Shown piece by piece: positions 38,590-52,399 of a stretch of DNA of 64,000 bases. Position 1 is the stretch's first letter, and the number at the start of each line of letters is the position of its first letter. The translations under genes and the position numbers were made by a program. Below the pieces are notes generated by a model. The model was not told where the DNA came from, made no database searches, and worked only from the letters and a program-made list of their open reading frames with translations. The DNA comes from Ridgeia piscesae (lineage: Eukaryota > Annelida > Polychaeta > Sabellida > Siboglinidae), in the NCBI GenBank assembly GCA_025642075.2, contig JAODUO010000058.1:545001-609000 (forward strand). The letters run 5' to 3'.

Positions 38590-41500
38590 GTGCTCGACGT
38601 ACTTCTGTTTGTTTTCCTTCTCTGTTATCATTTCGATGCAAGGAGTCACACAGTACCCTAGTTATTGTGGATGACAGTGTAAGGAACTTTTCTGATTCAC
38701 TTATACTTATGTCCTAGTGTGTGTTTGTTTTACAAACACTCAGATCGTGAGAACCAGGACATTACCTATGTCCTATACCTATTACCTAAGGGTAACTCCA
38801 AGAAATACCAGTAACTACCTGACTGATAACATGACTACAGTAGCAACAAGATGAGAGAAGTTTAAACTAAAAAGTACACATTTACGTCCTTGTCCTGTGT
38901 ACCTCCAAAAAGTAGCCTGAATTTTGTTGCATAGCACATTAACCCTTGGGTAACTAATGGCTGGATTTCAGGCTATTTAACCATCAGTAGTTGAGAACTG
39001 CTGTCAAAGTCTGGCTGAAACATTGCCAGATTGTGACAGACTGCAGTTTTCACAAAGTTGAGGAAAGCTAAAATATGCTTACAGGGGTGAACTCGATTGT
39101 CCAGTGATAATTTTTGTGATGGGTAAATATTTGAACGTACTGATTTTTTTGTTACCACAAAAATAACAATATGATCCATTTGTATCATTTATTGTCAATC
39201 CTGCAATATAGTTTCTCGAAGCTGGTGTTACATCTGTAGCTCAAAGCAAACATTTTCAAAAGAATATAAGGCGTTTTAATAAATATTACAACTTGTGTAA
39301 GTTGATTTCACCAGTATAATGTATTATACTGAAGGTAAGTGGCTAAACTTGGTAAAGATGCTACATGCAGGTAAACATTCTCTTGAATGTTCTATCTGAT
39401 AATTAAAACTGATCACCAGGTGATAATAATAATTAAATGTACACAAGTATATATATAACCTCCAATAAGTAGCAGAATACAAAATTCAGTCATCTAGACA
39501 CAATAACTATTAATTAACAAACATTCTAAAGCATCGGATTGAACGTGACAAGCGACAAACATTACAGTAACAACAAACTTAATTTAACAACTGGCTATGT
39601 GCAAGTTATTTCTTGGTTAGTCACCTTTCCCTATAAACACATGGGTTTCAGTGATTACATAGGCATTAAAATAGTTGGTTTTAATAAAAAAAATGACTGA
39701 CAAAATAAAAGTAATTTTGCCATATTTACAAAGATTTTTTTCATTTGGAAAATTTGTAGTTCGAAATATTCCTTATAAGAAGTATTACAAATTTCCACTA
39801 TGTGCCTAGAATAACCACCAACAACCCTCTTAGATCTGGGTCAAATTACATTTGAGCAAGTACTGGTACTTTAGGTCAACTACTGACAATTGTGTTCCTA
39901 AGTACAAGTAAGCCACTTCACACAGGTTAATGAAGATGACAGGTTAATTGTAAAGCAACTGCATACCACAACATAAAACATTGAATGCACAGTCTGCGAC
40001 ATACCAACTCAAATAATCTTTGATCGTACTGGAATGTGATATCTATGCTACTCGTTTTAAACTTGTCCTTCCACTGAAGATATCTGCAAGAGCCCTGCAA
40101 CTCTTGTTAATTTGTGCAACAAGCTTATAAGAAAAGGTGCCCACAGTGGGTAAACAAAACATTGAACCATATAATATAGAAGGAGATAAACATGTATTGG
40201 TGTTATGTACACATGAATTACCCGTGATCTGGGTAGAGCAAGTTGAGAGTGGATCAAACAACTACATCAAATAAAACCACAGATTTCCTTCGTCTCGTAG
40301 GAGAAGCAAAGATGAAAATGTTCAAAGCATGGCTAAGATCAACAAAGAAAGATCATAAACCCTCCAGAGTAAACATGCTCTTTAGTTCTGTCATTAGTCC
40401 AACCCATCTCCATGTATATGATATATGGTGCCTCTAATGATAATAACCATTATACATCAAAACTGGGGGTCATCTCTAAAATACATCACTATTCATGAGA
40501 CTACCCAATCCAATGTATGCAATTAAATAGCAATGTAATCCAGCAGTGATTGAGGAAAAGGCAGCCGCTGCCTGAAAGTTTTGAAATGTGATCCCAAGGT
40601 GCCATCTCCTCTGCCTGAATAAATATTCTAGCAGAATTAAATCTCACTTCAGGAAAAGGGCAGTCTCCAAAACGTTTGAAAAGTGTGTCCAAGAATTATG
40701 CGAACATGCAACAAACTTAGAGGTAAGGCACAGCTGAATCCACGCATAGATCATAGCATTATGAAGTACTGAGCCCTCCATCTTTTCCACGCACCTGAAT
40801 GAATTTTTAAAAAGTTTTAATCTCTGAACCATCCCTGTGACCTCGCCAGATCATTTCAGCCCAAAATATGCAAAACTGACGGAGACGTGGGTCCACACGT
40901 GGGCAAAACACTTGCAATAGATGTTATCTGAATACACCTTGAATATACTGTATACATAATGCTATGTTTTACCATCTTACAGCTGACATAAGGAGAACAT
41001 TGGTTGAAGATTCAGTGACAACGTTAAGGTCAAGCATCAGAATCATTCGCATTAAGAGACTGGATAACAATTTCACTGTTTAACTGAACTGTTTATTTTT
41101 ATAGGATAATTTGTATTGATAATATCTCCACTGATTCACAATATTTAAACAAAATTGTGATGGTATTTTTGTTGCAGCACTCAAGATAAAGGAACGATTG
41201 AGGTATTAAATTAAGATAATTTGGATCCTTCTTTCTCGTATTACACAACCTCTCACCTGGGGTGGTCAATGATTATTGCTTTACTTTCTTGTCAAACAAA
41301 AACTGCATGAAAATTTGTCCTTATTTTTAGATTTCAACCAAAAGCTATGACTAACACAGATTCAAGTTGGACATGACTAAGGCATTTGGTGCACTATATG
41401 CACCAGTGCAAGCACTGTCGGTCATCTTTCATGGTGACACAATCTGTCATGGTTCTGCCTTCAGTTAATGTTAGTTATACAAACAATACCTATTTGTCCC

Positions 41501-42005
41501 TGAAAAAGTTATTGTTAATTAGCCAGATTTTGCACAGACCAAAATTACCTTTTACATTAAGTGAAAGTATGTTATTTTTTATTAAAGACAAAGTTAGACC
41601 AATTTTAACCTGGACTTTCACTGGTCACATTTCCGTCTTACATTTCATCAAGGTTTCCACGACAAAAAATAATGTTTAGAGACCCATTTTAACACCGATT
41701 CTGCAGTGAGCGAAACTGTGTGGTGGTCTGTGTGTGTGACTTCCCTGACAAAACAACAATTATACACCAATTCTACGCCAGATCTTCTTCCACTTGTTGC
41801 CATTCTCATGATGGTCTTGTGTCGACTGTGGGATCAGCAATTGGCTGGATTACGTTCGTCACTCATACCAATCATCTGAGCTCCTGCAAGACAGACAAAT
41901 ATTATATTCAGAATACCGAAAAGTTCCCAACAGAATGGGCCAGATGCATATTTAAACAAACGGACTGGTCAGTTTTTGAATTATAAGGCAGTATTCAAGT
42001 TGTCA
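38590..42005. other. Intergenic region after RPL26
   Basis: AT-rich, CpG-poor sequence without a recognisable exon, RNA gene or mobile-element protein. Short open frames (for example 41386-41679) show no domain content. It ends where the 32-bp minisatellite starts. Confidence 0.5.
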
Positions 42006-45000
42006 ACAGATGGATGGATATGTCGGAATGTTAAGTATCAGATGGATGGGTATGTCGGGGAGTTAAGTAACAGATGGATGGATACGCTGGGGAGTTAAGT
42101 ATCGGATAGATGGATATGCTGGGGAGTTAAGTATCAGATGAATGGATATGCTGGGGAGTTAAGTAACAGATGGATGGATACGCTGGGGAGTTAAGTATCG
42201 GATAGATGGATATGCTGGGGAGTTAAGTATCAGATGGATGGATATGCCGGGGAGTTAAGTATCAGATGGATGGGTATGCTGGGGAGTTAAGTATCAGATG
42301 GATGGATATGCTGGGGAGTTAAGTATCAGATGGATGGGTATGCTGGGGAGTTAAGTATCAGATGGATGGATATGCCAGAGAGTTAAGTATCAGATGGATG
42401 GGTATGCGGGACAGTTAAGTATCAGATGGATGGGTATGTCGGGGAGTTAAGTATCGGATGGATGGATATGCTGGGGAGTTAAATATCAGATGGATGGATA
42501 TGCTGGGGAGTTAAGTAACAGATGGATGGATATGCTGGGGAGTTAAGTAACAGATGGATGGATACGCTGGGGAGTTAAGTATCAGATGGATGGATACGCT
42601 GGGGAGTTAAGTATCGGATGGATGGATATGCTGGGGAGTTAAGTATCAGATGGATGGATACGCTGGGGAGTTAAGTATCAGATGGATGGGTATGCTGGGG
42701 AGTTAAGTATCAGATGGATGGATATGCTGGGGAGTTAAATATCAGATGGATGGATATGCTGGGGAGTTAAATATCAGATGGATGGATATGCTGGGGAGTT
42801 AAGTATCAGATGAATGGATATGCTGGGGAGTTAAGTAACAGATGGATGGATACGCTGGGGAGTTAAGTATCAGATGGATGGATATGCTGGGGAGTTAAAT
42901 ATCAGATGGATGGATATGCTGGGGAGTTAAATATCAGATGAATGGATATGCTGGGGAGTTAAGTATCAGATGGATGGATACGCTGGGGAGTTAAGTATCG
43001 GATGGATGGATATGCTGGGGAGTTAAGTATCAGATGAATGGATATGCTGGGGAGTTAAGTAACAGATGGATGGATACGCTGGGGAGTTAAGTATCGGATG
43101 GATGGATATGCTGGGGAGTTAAGTATCAGATGGATGGGTATGCTGGGGAGTTAAGTATCAGATGGATGGATATGCTGGGGAGTTAAGTATCAGATGGATG
43201 GATACGCTGGGGAGTTAAGTAACAGATGGATGGATATGCTGGGGAGTTAAGTATCAGATGAATGGATATGCTGGGGAGTTAAGTAACAGATGGATGGATA
43301 TGCTGGGGAGTTAAGTATCGGATGGATGGATATGCTGGGGAGTTAAGTATCAGATGGATGGGTATGCTGGGGAGTTAAGTATCAGATGGATGGATACGCT
43401 GGGGAGTTAAGTATCAGATGAGAGGATACGCTGGGGAGTTAAGTATCAGATGGATGGTATGCCGGGGAGTTAAGTATCAGATGGATGGGTATGTTGGGGA
43501 GTTAAGTATCAGATGGATGGATACGCTGGGGAGTTAAGTATCGGATGAATGGACACGCTGGGGAGTTAAGTATCAGATGGATGGATACGCTGGGGAGTTA
43601 AGTATCGGATGGATGGATATGCCGGGGAGTTAACAGATGGATGGATATGCTGGGGAGTTAAGTAACAGATGGATGGGTATGCTGGGGAGTTAAGTAACAG
43701 ATGGATGGGTATGCTGGGGAGTTAAGTATCAGATGGATGGATAGGCTGGGGAGTTAAGTATCAGATGAATGGATACGCTGGGGAGCAAAGTATCAGATGG
43801 ATGGATACACCGGTGAGTTAAGTATGAGATGGATGGGTATGTTGGGGTGTTGAGTATCAGATGGATGGGTATGTCGGGGAGTAAGTATCAGATGGATGGG
43901 TATGTCGGGGAGTTAAGTATCAGATGGACGGGTATGCTGGGGAGTTAAGTATCAGATGGATGGGTATGTGGGGAGTTAAGTATCAGATGGATGGGTATGC
44001 TGGGGAGTTAAGTATCAGATGGATGGGTATGCTGGGGAGTTAAGTATCAGATGGATGGGTATGCTGGGGAGTTAAGTATCAGATGGATGGGTATGCTGGG
44101 GAGTTAAGTATCAGATGGATGGGTATGCTGGGGAGTTAAGTATCAGATGGATGGGTATGCTGGGGAGTTAAGTATCAGATGGATGGGTATGCTGGGGAGT
44201 TAAGTATCAGATGGATGGGAATGCTGGGGAGTTAAGTATCAGATGGATGGGTATGCTGGGGAGTTAAGTATCAGATGGACGGGTATGCTGGGGAGTTAAG
44301 TATCAGATGGATGGGTATGTGGGGAGTTAAGTATCAGATGGATGGGTATGTCGGGGAGTTAAGTATCAGATGGATGGGTATGCTGGGGAGTTAAGTATCA
44401 GATGGATGGGTATGTCGGGGAGTTAAGTATCAGATGGATGGGTATGCTGGGGAGTTAAGTATCAGATGGATGGGTATGTCGGGGAGTTAAGTATCAGATG
44501 GATGGGTATGCTGGGGAGTTAAGTATCAGATGGATGGGTATGTCGGGGAGTTAAGTATCAGATGGATGGGTATGTCGGGGAGTTAAGTATCAGATGGATG
44601 GGTATGCTGGGGAGTTAAGTATCAGATGGATGGGTATGTGGGGAGTTAAGTATCAGATGGATGGGATGGGGAGTTAAGTATCAGATGGATGGGTATGCTG
44701 GGGAGTTAAGTATCAGATGGATGGGTATGCGGGGAGTTAAGTATCAGATGGATGGGTATGTCGGGGAGTTAAGTATCAGATGGATGGGTATGCTGGGGAG
44801 TTAAGTATCAGATGGATGGGTATGTCGGGGAGTTAAGTATCAGATGGATGGGTATGTCGGGGAGTTAAGTATCAGATGGATGGGTATGTCGGGGAGTTAA
44901 GTATCAGATGGATGGGTATGTGGGGAGTTAAGTATCAGATGGATGGGTATGTGGGGAGTTAAGTATCAGATGGATGGGTATGCGGGGAGTTAAGTATCAG

Positions 45001-46745
45001 ATGGATGGGTATGCGGGAGTTAAGTATCAGATGGATGGGTATGCTGGGGAGTTAAGTATCAGATGGATGGGTATGTCGGGGAGTTAAGTATCAGATGGAT
45101 GGGTATGTCGGGGAGTTAAGTATCAGATGGATGGGTATGCTGGGGAGTTAAGTATCAGATGGATGGGTATGTCGGGGAGTTAAGTATCAGATGGATGGGT
45201 ATGTGGGAGTTAAGTATCAGATGGATGGGTATGTCGGGGAGTTAAGTATCAGATGGATGGGTATGTGGGGAGTTAAGTATCAGATGGATGGGTATGCTGG
45301 GGAGTTAAGTATCAGATGGATGGGTATGTCGGGGAGTTAAGTATCAGATGGATGGGTATGCTGGGGAGTTAAGTATCAGATGGATGGGTATGTCGGGGAG
45401 TTAAGTATCAGATGGATGGGTATGTGGGGAGTTAAGTATCAGATGGATGGGTATGCTGGGGAGTTAAGTATCAGATGGAGGGTATGCTGGGGAGTTAAGT
45501 ATCAGATGGATGGGTATGTCGGGGAGTTAAGTATCAGATGGATGGGTATGCTGGGGAGTTAAGTATCAGATGGATGGGTATGCTGGGGAGTTAAGTATCA
45601 GATGGATGGGTATGCTGGGGAGTTAAGTATCAGATGGATGGGTATGTGGGGAGTTAAGTATCAGATGGATGGGTTTTCGGGGAGTTAAGTATCAGATGGA
45701 TGGGTATGCTGGGGAGTTAAGTATCAGATGGATGGGTATGTCGGGGAGTTAAGTATCAGATGGAGGGTATGCTGGGGAGTTAAGTATCAGATGGATGGGT
45801 ATGCTGGGGAGTTAAGTATCAGATGGATGGGTATGCTGGGGAGTTAAGTATCAGATGGATGGGTATGCTGGGGAGTTAAGTATCAGATGGATGGGTATGC
45901 TGGGGAGTTAAGTATCAGATGGATGGGTATGCTGGGGAGTTAAGTATCAGATGGATGGGTATGCTGGGGAGTTAAGTATCAGATGGATGGGTATGCTGGG
46001 GAGTTAAGTATCAGATGGACGGGTATGCTGGGGAGTTAAGTATCAGATGGATGGGTATGCTGGGGAGTTAAGTATCAGATGGATGGATATGCTGGGGAGT
46101 TAAGTATCAGATGGATGGGTATGTCGGGGAGTTAAGTATCAGATGGATGGGTATGCTGGGGAGTTAAGTATCAGATGGATGGGTATGTCGGGGAGTTAAG
46201 TATCAGATGGACGGGTATGCTGGGGAGTTAAGTATCAGATGGATGGGTATGTCGGGGAGTTAAGTATCAGATGGATGGGTATGTTGGGGAGTTAAGTATC
46301 AGATGGATGGGTATGCTGGGGAGTTAAGTATCAGATGGATGGGTATGTCGGGGAGTTAAGTATCAGATGGACGGGTATGCTGGGGAGTTAAGTATCAGAT
46401 GGATGGGTATGTCGGGGAGTTAAGTATCAGATGGACGGGTATGTCGGGGAGTTAAGTATCAGATGGACGGGTATGCTGGGGAGTTAAGTATCAGATGGAT
46501 GGGTATGCTGGGGAGTTAAGTATCAGATGGATGGGTATGCTGGGGAGTTAAGTATCAGATGGATGGGTATGCTGGGGAGTTAAGTATCAGATGGATGGGT
46601 ATGTCGGGGAGTTAAGTATCAGATGGATGGGTATGCTGGGGAGTTAAGTATCAGATGGATGGGTATGCTGGGGAGTTAAGTATCAGATGGATGGGTATGC
46701 TGGGGAGTTAAGTATCAGATGGATGGATACACCAGGGAGTTAAAT
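42006..46745. repeat. 32-bp minisatellite, about 148 units
   Basis: A unit made of ATCAGATGGATGGGTATG then CTGGGGAGTTAAGT repeats almost without interruption for about 4.7 kb. Two variant zones are visible: up to about 43.8 kb most units carry GATGGATA with GCTGGGG or ACGCTGGGG; after it most carry GATGGGTA, with GCTGGGG and GTCGGGG forms intermixed. A few units have lost one or several bases. It lies between RPL26 and the SorCS-like gene. The longest frame across it is only 60 codons, with no sign of coding. Confidence 0.95.
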
Positions 46746-47110
46746 ATCACATGGATCGATAAGGTATAAGAAGCGGGGTATGGTGGATAAGGAAGGTTAT
46801 ATGATGATGTGATTTTGTAATACTTTCAAATGATCCAACACTAAGAAGGTGCATCAACTGAAAAGTCCTGGTTCCAATGTAAGCATTGAATGTAGGAATA
46901 AAACGTAAGTAAAAACTATATAGAAATCTGAAGCAAAGAATTAAAAATACAATAAATATTTGTTATCCCCATAAGGAGAAATTTGTGTGGAGTGTTCAAT
47001 GAAAAATGCATAAATTAAAAATGGTTTCTAAAACATAATCGTGAAAAAAAATGACTAATAGCTAAACTGCCAAATATTCTAATTGTGGTCGCTGCACCAC
47101 AGATGATAGG

Positions 47111-47191
47111 GCATCATTGTACACACTCACACACACTCACACACACATACACACACATTGTATACACATCATATACACATACCACAAACTC

Positions 47192-47222
<31 letters not shown>

Positions 47223-47330
47223 AACACAATCGTATACACATCATATATACACACTCACACATACACACACACTCACATACACACACATACACACACATAC
47301 ACTCACACAAACAAAATGAAAATGTTACAG
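47111..47330. repeat. (CA)n-rich compound microsatellite
   Basis: CACA runs mixed with CACTCA and CATACA motifs and two ATACACATCATA blocks, just downstream of the SorCS-like stop codon and probably in its 3' UTR or flank. Frames read Thr-His or Cys-Val repeats and are not genes. Confidence 0.88.
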
Positions 47331-47481
47331 AGATATGAACAGACATCAGAACAAACGGCAACTGCTATTTTGATTTTCCATGTGACAGTTCTGAACTATC
47401 TGGATGAAGTCTTCATACAAAATACACATGTTGTCAGTAGTCAACTGTGTCACATCGGTCACTTTACTACTGACCAGTGAA

Positions 47482-50400
47482 CTAACCGAGGGGGTCATCT
47501 GTGTCCTCATTAAGGGCCAGTCTGTGGCCAGTCTCGGACAATTCAGAGTCCAGTAGAGGGTCATCGTCGTCGTCATCAGTGCCGTCCAGCAGACTGTCTG
47601 GACCGCCCGGCTCACCCAGGATCCTGTACCGCCGTAGACTGGTCAACTTCCTAGAAGAAACACTGGTCAATATTAGTAGACACCAGATTCCTAGAAACAA
47701 AACTGCTAGTTGCTTATATAGACGTTCAACTTGCTACTGCTTTGTAGAATTAACTTTGTTAACAGTTATAGTAAAAGGGTTTCTTTGGGACACAGAAGGG
47801 ATTCTCCCAAAATAAATTCCAATTGCAACTGATTTCAAAAAAATCGGTTCCAATTCTGGAAGCCTGGGTCAATTCTGGAATCCTTGGTCCCATATGCTAC
47901 ACGAGTCAACAGACAGTAGTGATACGTTGATAAAGTAGTGATTCATTGACACACAGAAGTGACACATTGACACACAGTAGGACATGTTGACACATAGTAG
48001 GACACATAGACACAGAATATGTCATGTTGACACACAGTAGGACATGTTGACACAGAATAAGTCATGTTGACACACAGTAGGACATGTTGACACACAGAAG
48101 TGACATGTCAGCACACAGTAGGACATGTTGGCATACAGTAGGACATGTAGACATGCAGTAGGACATGTTAACACATAGTAAGACGTGCTGACACACAGCA
48201 GGATATACTGACACACAGTAGTGACATGCTGACATTCAGTCATGGCATGTAGACACACAGTAGTGACATGTTGACACATAGTAGGACATGCTGACACAGT
48301 AGTGATATGCTGACACACAGCAGTGACATGTAGATACACAGTAGTGACATGTAGACACACAGTAGTGACATGTTGACACACAGTAGTGACATGCTAACAC
48401 ACAGTAGTGACATGCAGACACACAGTAGTGACATATAGACACACAGTAGTGACATGCAGACATACAACAGTGACATGTAGACACACAGTAGGACATGTTG
48501 ACACACAGTAGGACATGTTGATACACAGTAGGACATGGTGACACCCTGTAGGACATGGTGACCCACAGTAGGACATGTTGATATACAAAATAAGTCATGT
48601 TGACACACAGTAGGACACGTTGACACACAATAGTGACATGTAGACACAGAGTAGGACATGTTGACACACAGTAGTGACATGTTAGCACATAGTAGGATAT
48701 ATAGACATGCAGTAGGACATGTTAACACACAGCAGGACATACTGACACACAGTAAGACATGCTGACACACAGCAGGACATGCTGACACACAGTAGTGACA
48801 TGCTGACACACAGCCATGGCACGTAGACACACAGGAGGACATGTTGACACACAGTAGTGACATGTTGACACACAGTAGGACATGCTGACACACAGTAGTG
48901 ACATGTTGACACACAGTAGGACATGCTGACACACAGTAGTGACATGTTGACACACAGTAGGACATGTTGACACACAGTAGTGACATGTTGACACACAGTA
49001 GGACATGCTGACACACAGTAGTGACATGTTGACACACAGTAGGACATGCTGACACACAGTAGGACATGTTGACACACAGTAGTGACATGTTGACACACAG
49101 TAGGACATGCTGACACACAGTAGTGATATGCAGACACACAGTAGTGACATATAGACACACAGTAGTGACATGTAGACACACAATAGTGACATGTAGACAC
49201 ACAATAGTGACATGTAGACACACAGTAGTGACATGCTGACACACAGTAGTGACATGCTGACACACAGTAGTGACATGTAGACACACAGTAGTGACATGTA
49301 GACACACAGTAGTGACATGTAGACACACAATAGTGACATGCAGACACACAGTAGTGACATGCTGACACACAGTAGTGACATGCAGACACACAGTAGTGAC
49401 ATGTAGACACACAGTAGTGACATGCAGACATACAGCAGTGACATGTAGACACACAGTAGGACATGTTGACACACAGTAGGACATGTTGATACACAGTAGG
49501 ATATGGTGACACACACTTGGACATGTTGACACACAATAGGACATGTTGATACACAGTAGGGCATGTTGACACACAATAGGACATGTTGACACACAGTAGG
49601 ACATGTTGACACACAGTAGGACATGTTGATACACAGTAGGATATGGTGACACACACTTGGACATGTTGACACACAATAGGACATGTTGATACACAGTAGG
49701 GCATGTTGACACACAGTAGGACATGTTGATACACAATAGGACATGTTGACACACAGTAGGACATGGTGACACACATGTGGACACGGTGACACACAGTAGG
49801 ACATGTTGATACACAGTACTGATATGTTGACCCACGGTAGTGACATGCTGACACACAATAGTGACACATCAACCAACTTACTTCTTGTAGTAGATACCAA
49901 TGAGGACGCTGATGAAGACAGCAATGAGGAGGATGGGGAGGCAGATGTAGAGTGCGATGTAACTCCTCCCCTTGTGAGGAGACAAGTCCTTGTCTGGAAA
50001 CATAGAAACACGTGCCAGCTAGTTGTGACACATGGACTTTTACATGCTTCTGGTATGGTGGGCCCAGATTCAAATGTGCCAAATCTAGGACCGCGACGGT
50101 AGTGGGCCAGGATTCCCTGTTGTTACTAACATAATTTCCATTATTAACACATCAAGTATTCCAATATGTTTGTTATTAGCAAATGTTTGATAAAACTGCA
50201 CGGTATGCATTTTTAGGAAACTCGGCCCGGGCGTGATGTATGCCAACAACGCCACATAAAAGCAGGCACTGTGCTTGTGCTTGCATGTGAGGTATGTGTT
50301 TGGCCGAATCTGGCCCCAGTCGAATATGGACATATTTTGGTGTTTTCTAATATTTGCTAAGCACATTTAATAGATCAAATTTGATAGTTTTGATCTGGAA

Positions 50401-52355
50401 ACAGACATTACCTGAGACAATGGCTGCAGACACGGCTGTGATGTTAGAGATACCAAACAGACGTGGATCCAATGTCAACACAACGCTCCCGGATGTTGTC
50501 GCAGCGACCAACTGGGCTGCCAACTGTCAGGCAACAAGTCAGGTGTCGATCACCTCTCACAAGAACAATATTATGGTGAAAATACTGAATAGTTAGCTTA
50601 ACTTGTTAGTGCTACAAAACTGTGTTCATGTCGTTATGTTGCAATCAGAACTGATAGTGTTTTTTGGTAAACTGAATTTGCAACCTATCACCACAAGATG
50701 GAATGACGTCAGGACATTGACACATCTGGTTTATTAGAGTTGATCTCGATATATAATATAGCAATGACATCACTATTTCTTTGTGTTGGCTCAATTGTAG
50801 TTAAAATAAAGATTAATTCTTATATAAAATGGAACCTTTAAAAATTGCATGCAGCCAAAATCAGACAAGACAGTGACGGTGTCGCATACACAATATCTGT
50901 CACGTACAATTACAGCTAAATATGGAATTCAATTTAACATGTGCAATGATTTGCGGCCCATGTAAATTATAATTTATTGATAATTCTTTTAAAGTTTAAT
51001 TGTCAGCCTCACAGCCGGTTGTAATTTGGTCTTAAAACTATCAAAATCCACGCAACTGTGACATTTATCATTTTACAATGCAAAATCAGTACAGAAAATT
51101 TGAAAATACATGATCTGGTGCTATGGCAGAATTATAAATAGCAACTCCTCCTTTTTATCAAGTCTTTGAATTTATTTGATGTGTCAGTGCAAACTCCTGT
51201 AACTTTATCACAAACATATTTGTGTGGACGACGCTGACATCATTGAAAAACTGAAATACTTTTCTCAATATGATGTTCATATCTCCACAAATCCATGCCA
51301 CCAAAAGCACTGTGGTCTGTCAAATATTCAATGTGTGTGTATCAAAATATGTCTTGCTGTGTTCCGCCCACCTGTGACATCTGTGTGTTGAAGCTGGACG
51401 GCAGGATGGACACGTCCACAGTGAGGGGGGACAGCCTCACAGTGACCACCTCCAGCTTCTGTTCACTCACAAACATCCGCTGGAACAAACAGAGGGAACA
51501 TCTCAAAACTAAGTACACAGGGAACATCTCAAAACTAACCACACAGGGAACATCTCAAATCTAACTACACAGGGAACATCTCAAATCTAACTACACAGGG
51601 AACATCTCAAAACTAACTACACAGGGAACATCTCAAATCTAACTACACAGGGAACATCTCAAAACTAACAACACAGGGAACATCTCAAAACTAACCACAC
51701 AGGGAACATCTCAAAACTAACTACACAGGGAACATCTCAAATCTAACTACACAGGGAACATCTCAAAACTAACTACACAGGGAACATCTCAAAACTAACA
51801 ACACAGGGAACATCTCAAAACTAACCACACAGGGAACATCTCAAAACTAACCACACAGGGAACATCTCAAAACTAACTACACAGGGAACATCTCAAATCT
51901 AACTACACAGGGAACATCTCAAAACTAACAACACAGGGAACATCTCAAAACTAACCACACAGGGAACATCTCAAAACTAACTACACAGGGAACATCTCAA
52001 ATCTAACTACACAGGGAACATCTCAAAACTAACTACACAGGGAACATCTCAAAACTAACTACACAGGGAACATCTCAAAACTAACTACACAGGGAACATC
52101 TCAAAACTAACTACACAGGGAACATCTCAAAACTAACTACCATCTGATATTTGCTACAACACACACACACACACATGCATACACACTCACACAAACACAC
52201 ATACATAAACACATGCACGCACACGTGCATACACACACATACATGCATACACACACAGGGAACATCTCAAAACTAACTACAGTCTGATATCTGCTACAAC
52301 ATACACACATGCAAACACACACACATGCATACACACACAGACACACACACACACG

Positions 52356-52399
<44 letters not shown>

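Noticed and set aside
42006..46745. CRISPR-like array of regular 32-bp repeats
   Set aside because: Units are directly adjacent without unique spacers, and the genome is eukaryotic; it is a minisatellite.
48240..50082. Long - strand open frames (429-538 codons) rich in Cys, Val and Ser
   Set aside because: They are translations of the 20/21-bp minisatellite in three overlapping frames; mixing of 20- and 21-bp units shifts the frame repeatedly, and the real TM exon of the SorCS-like gene lies inside them.
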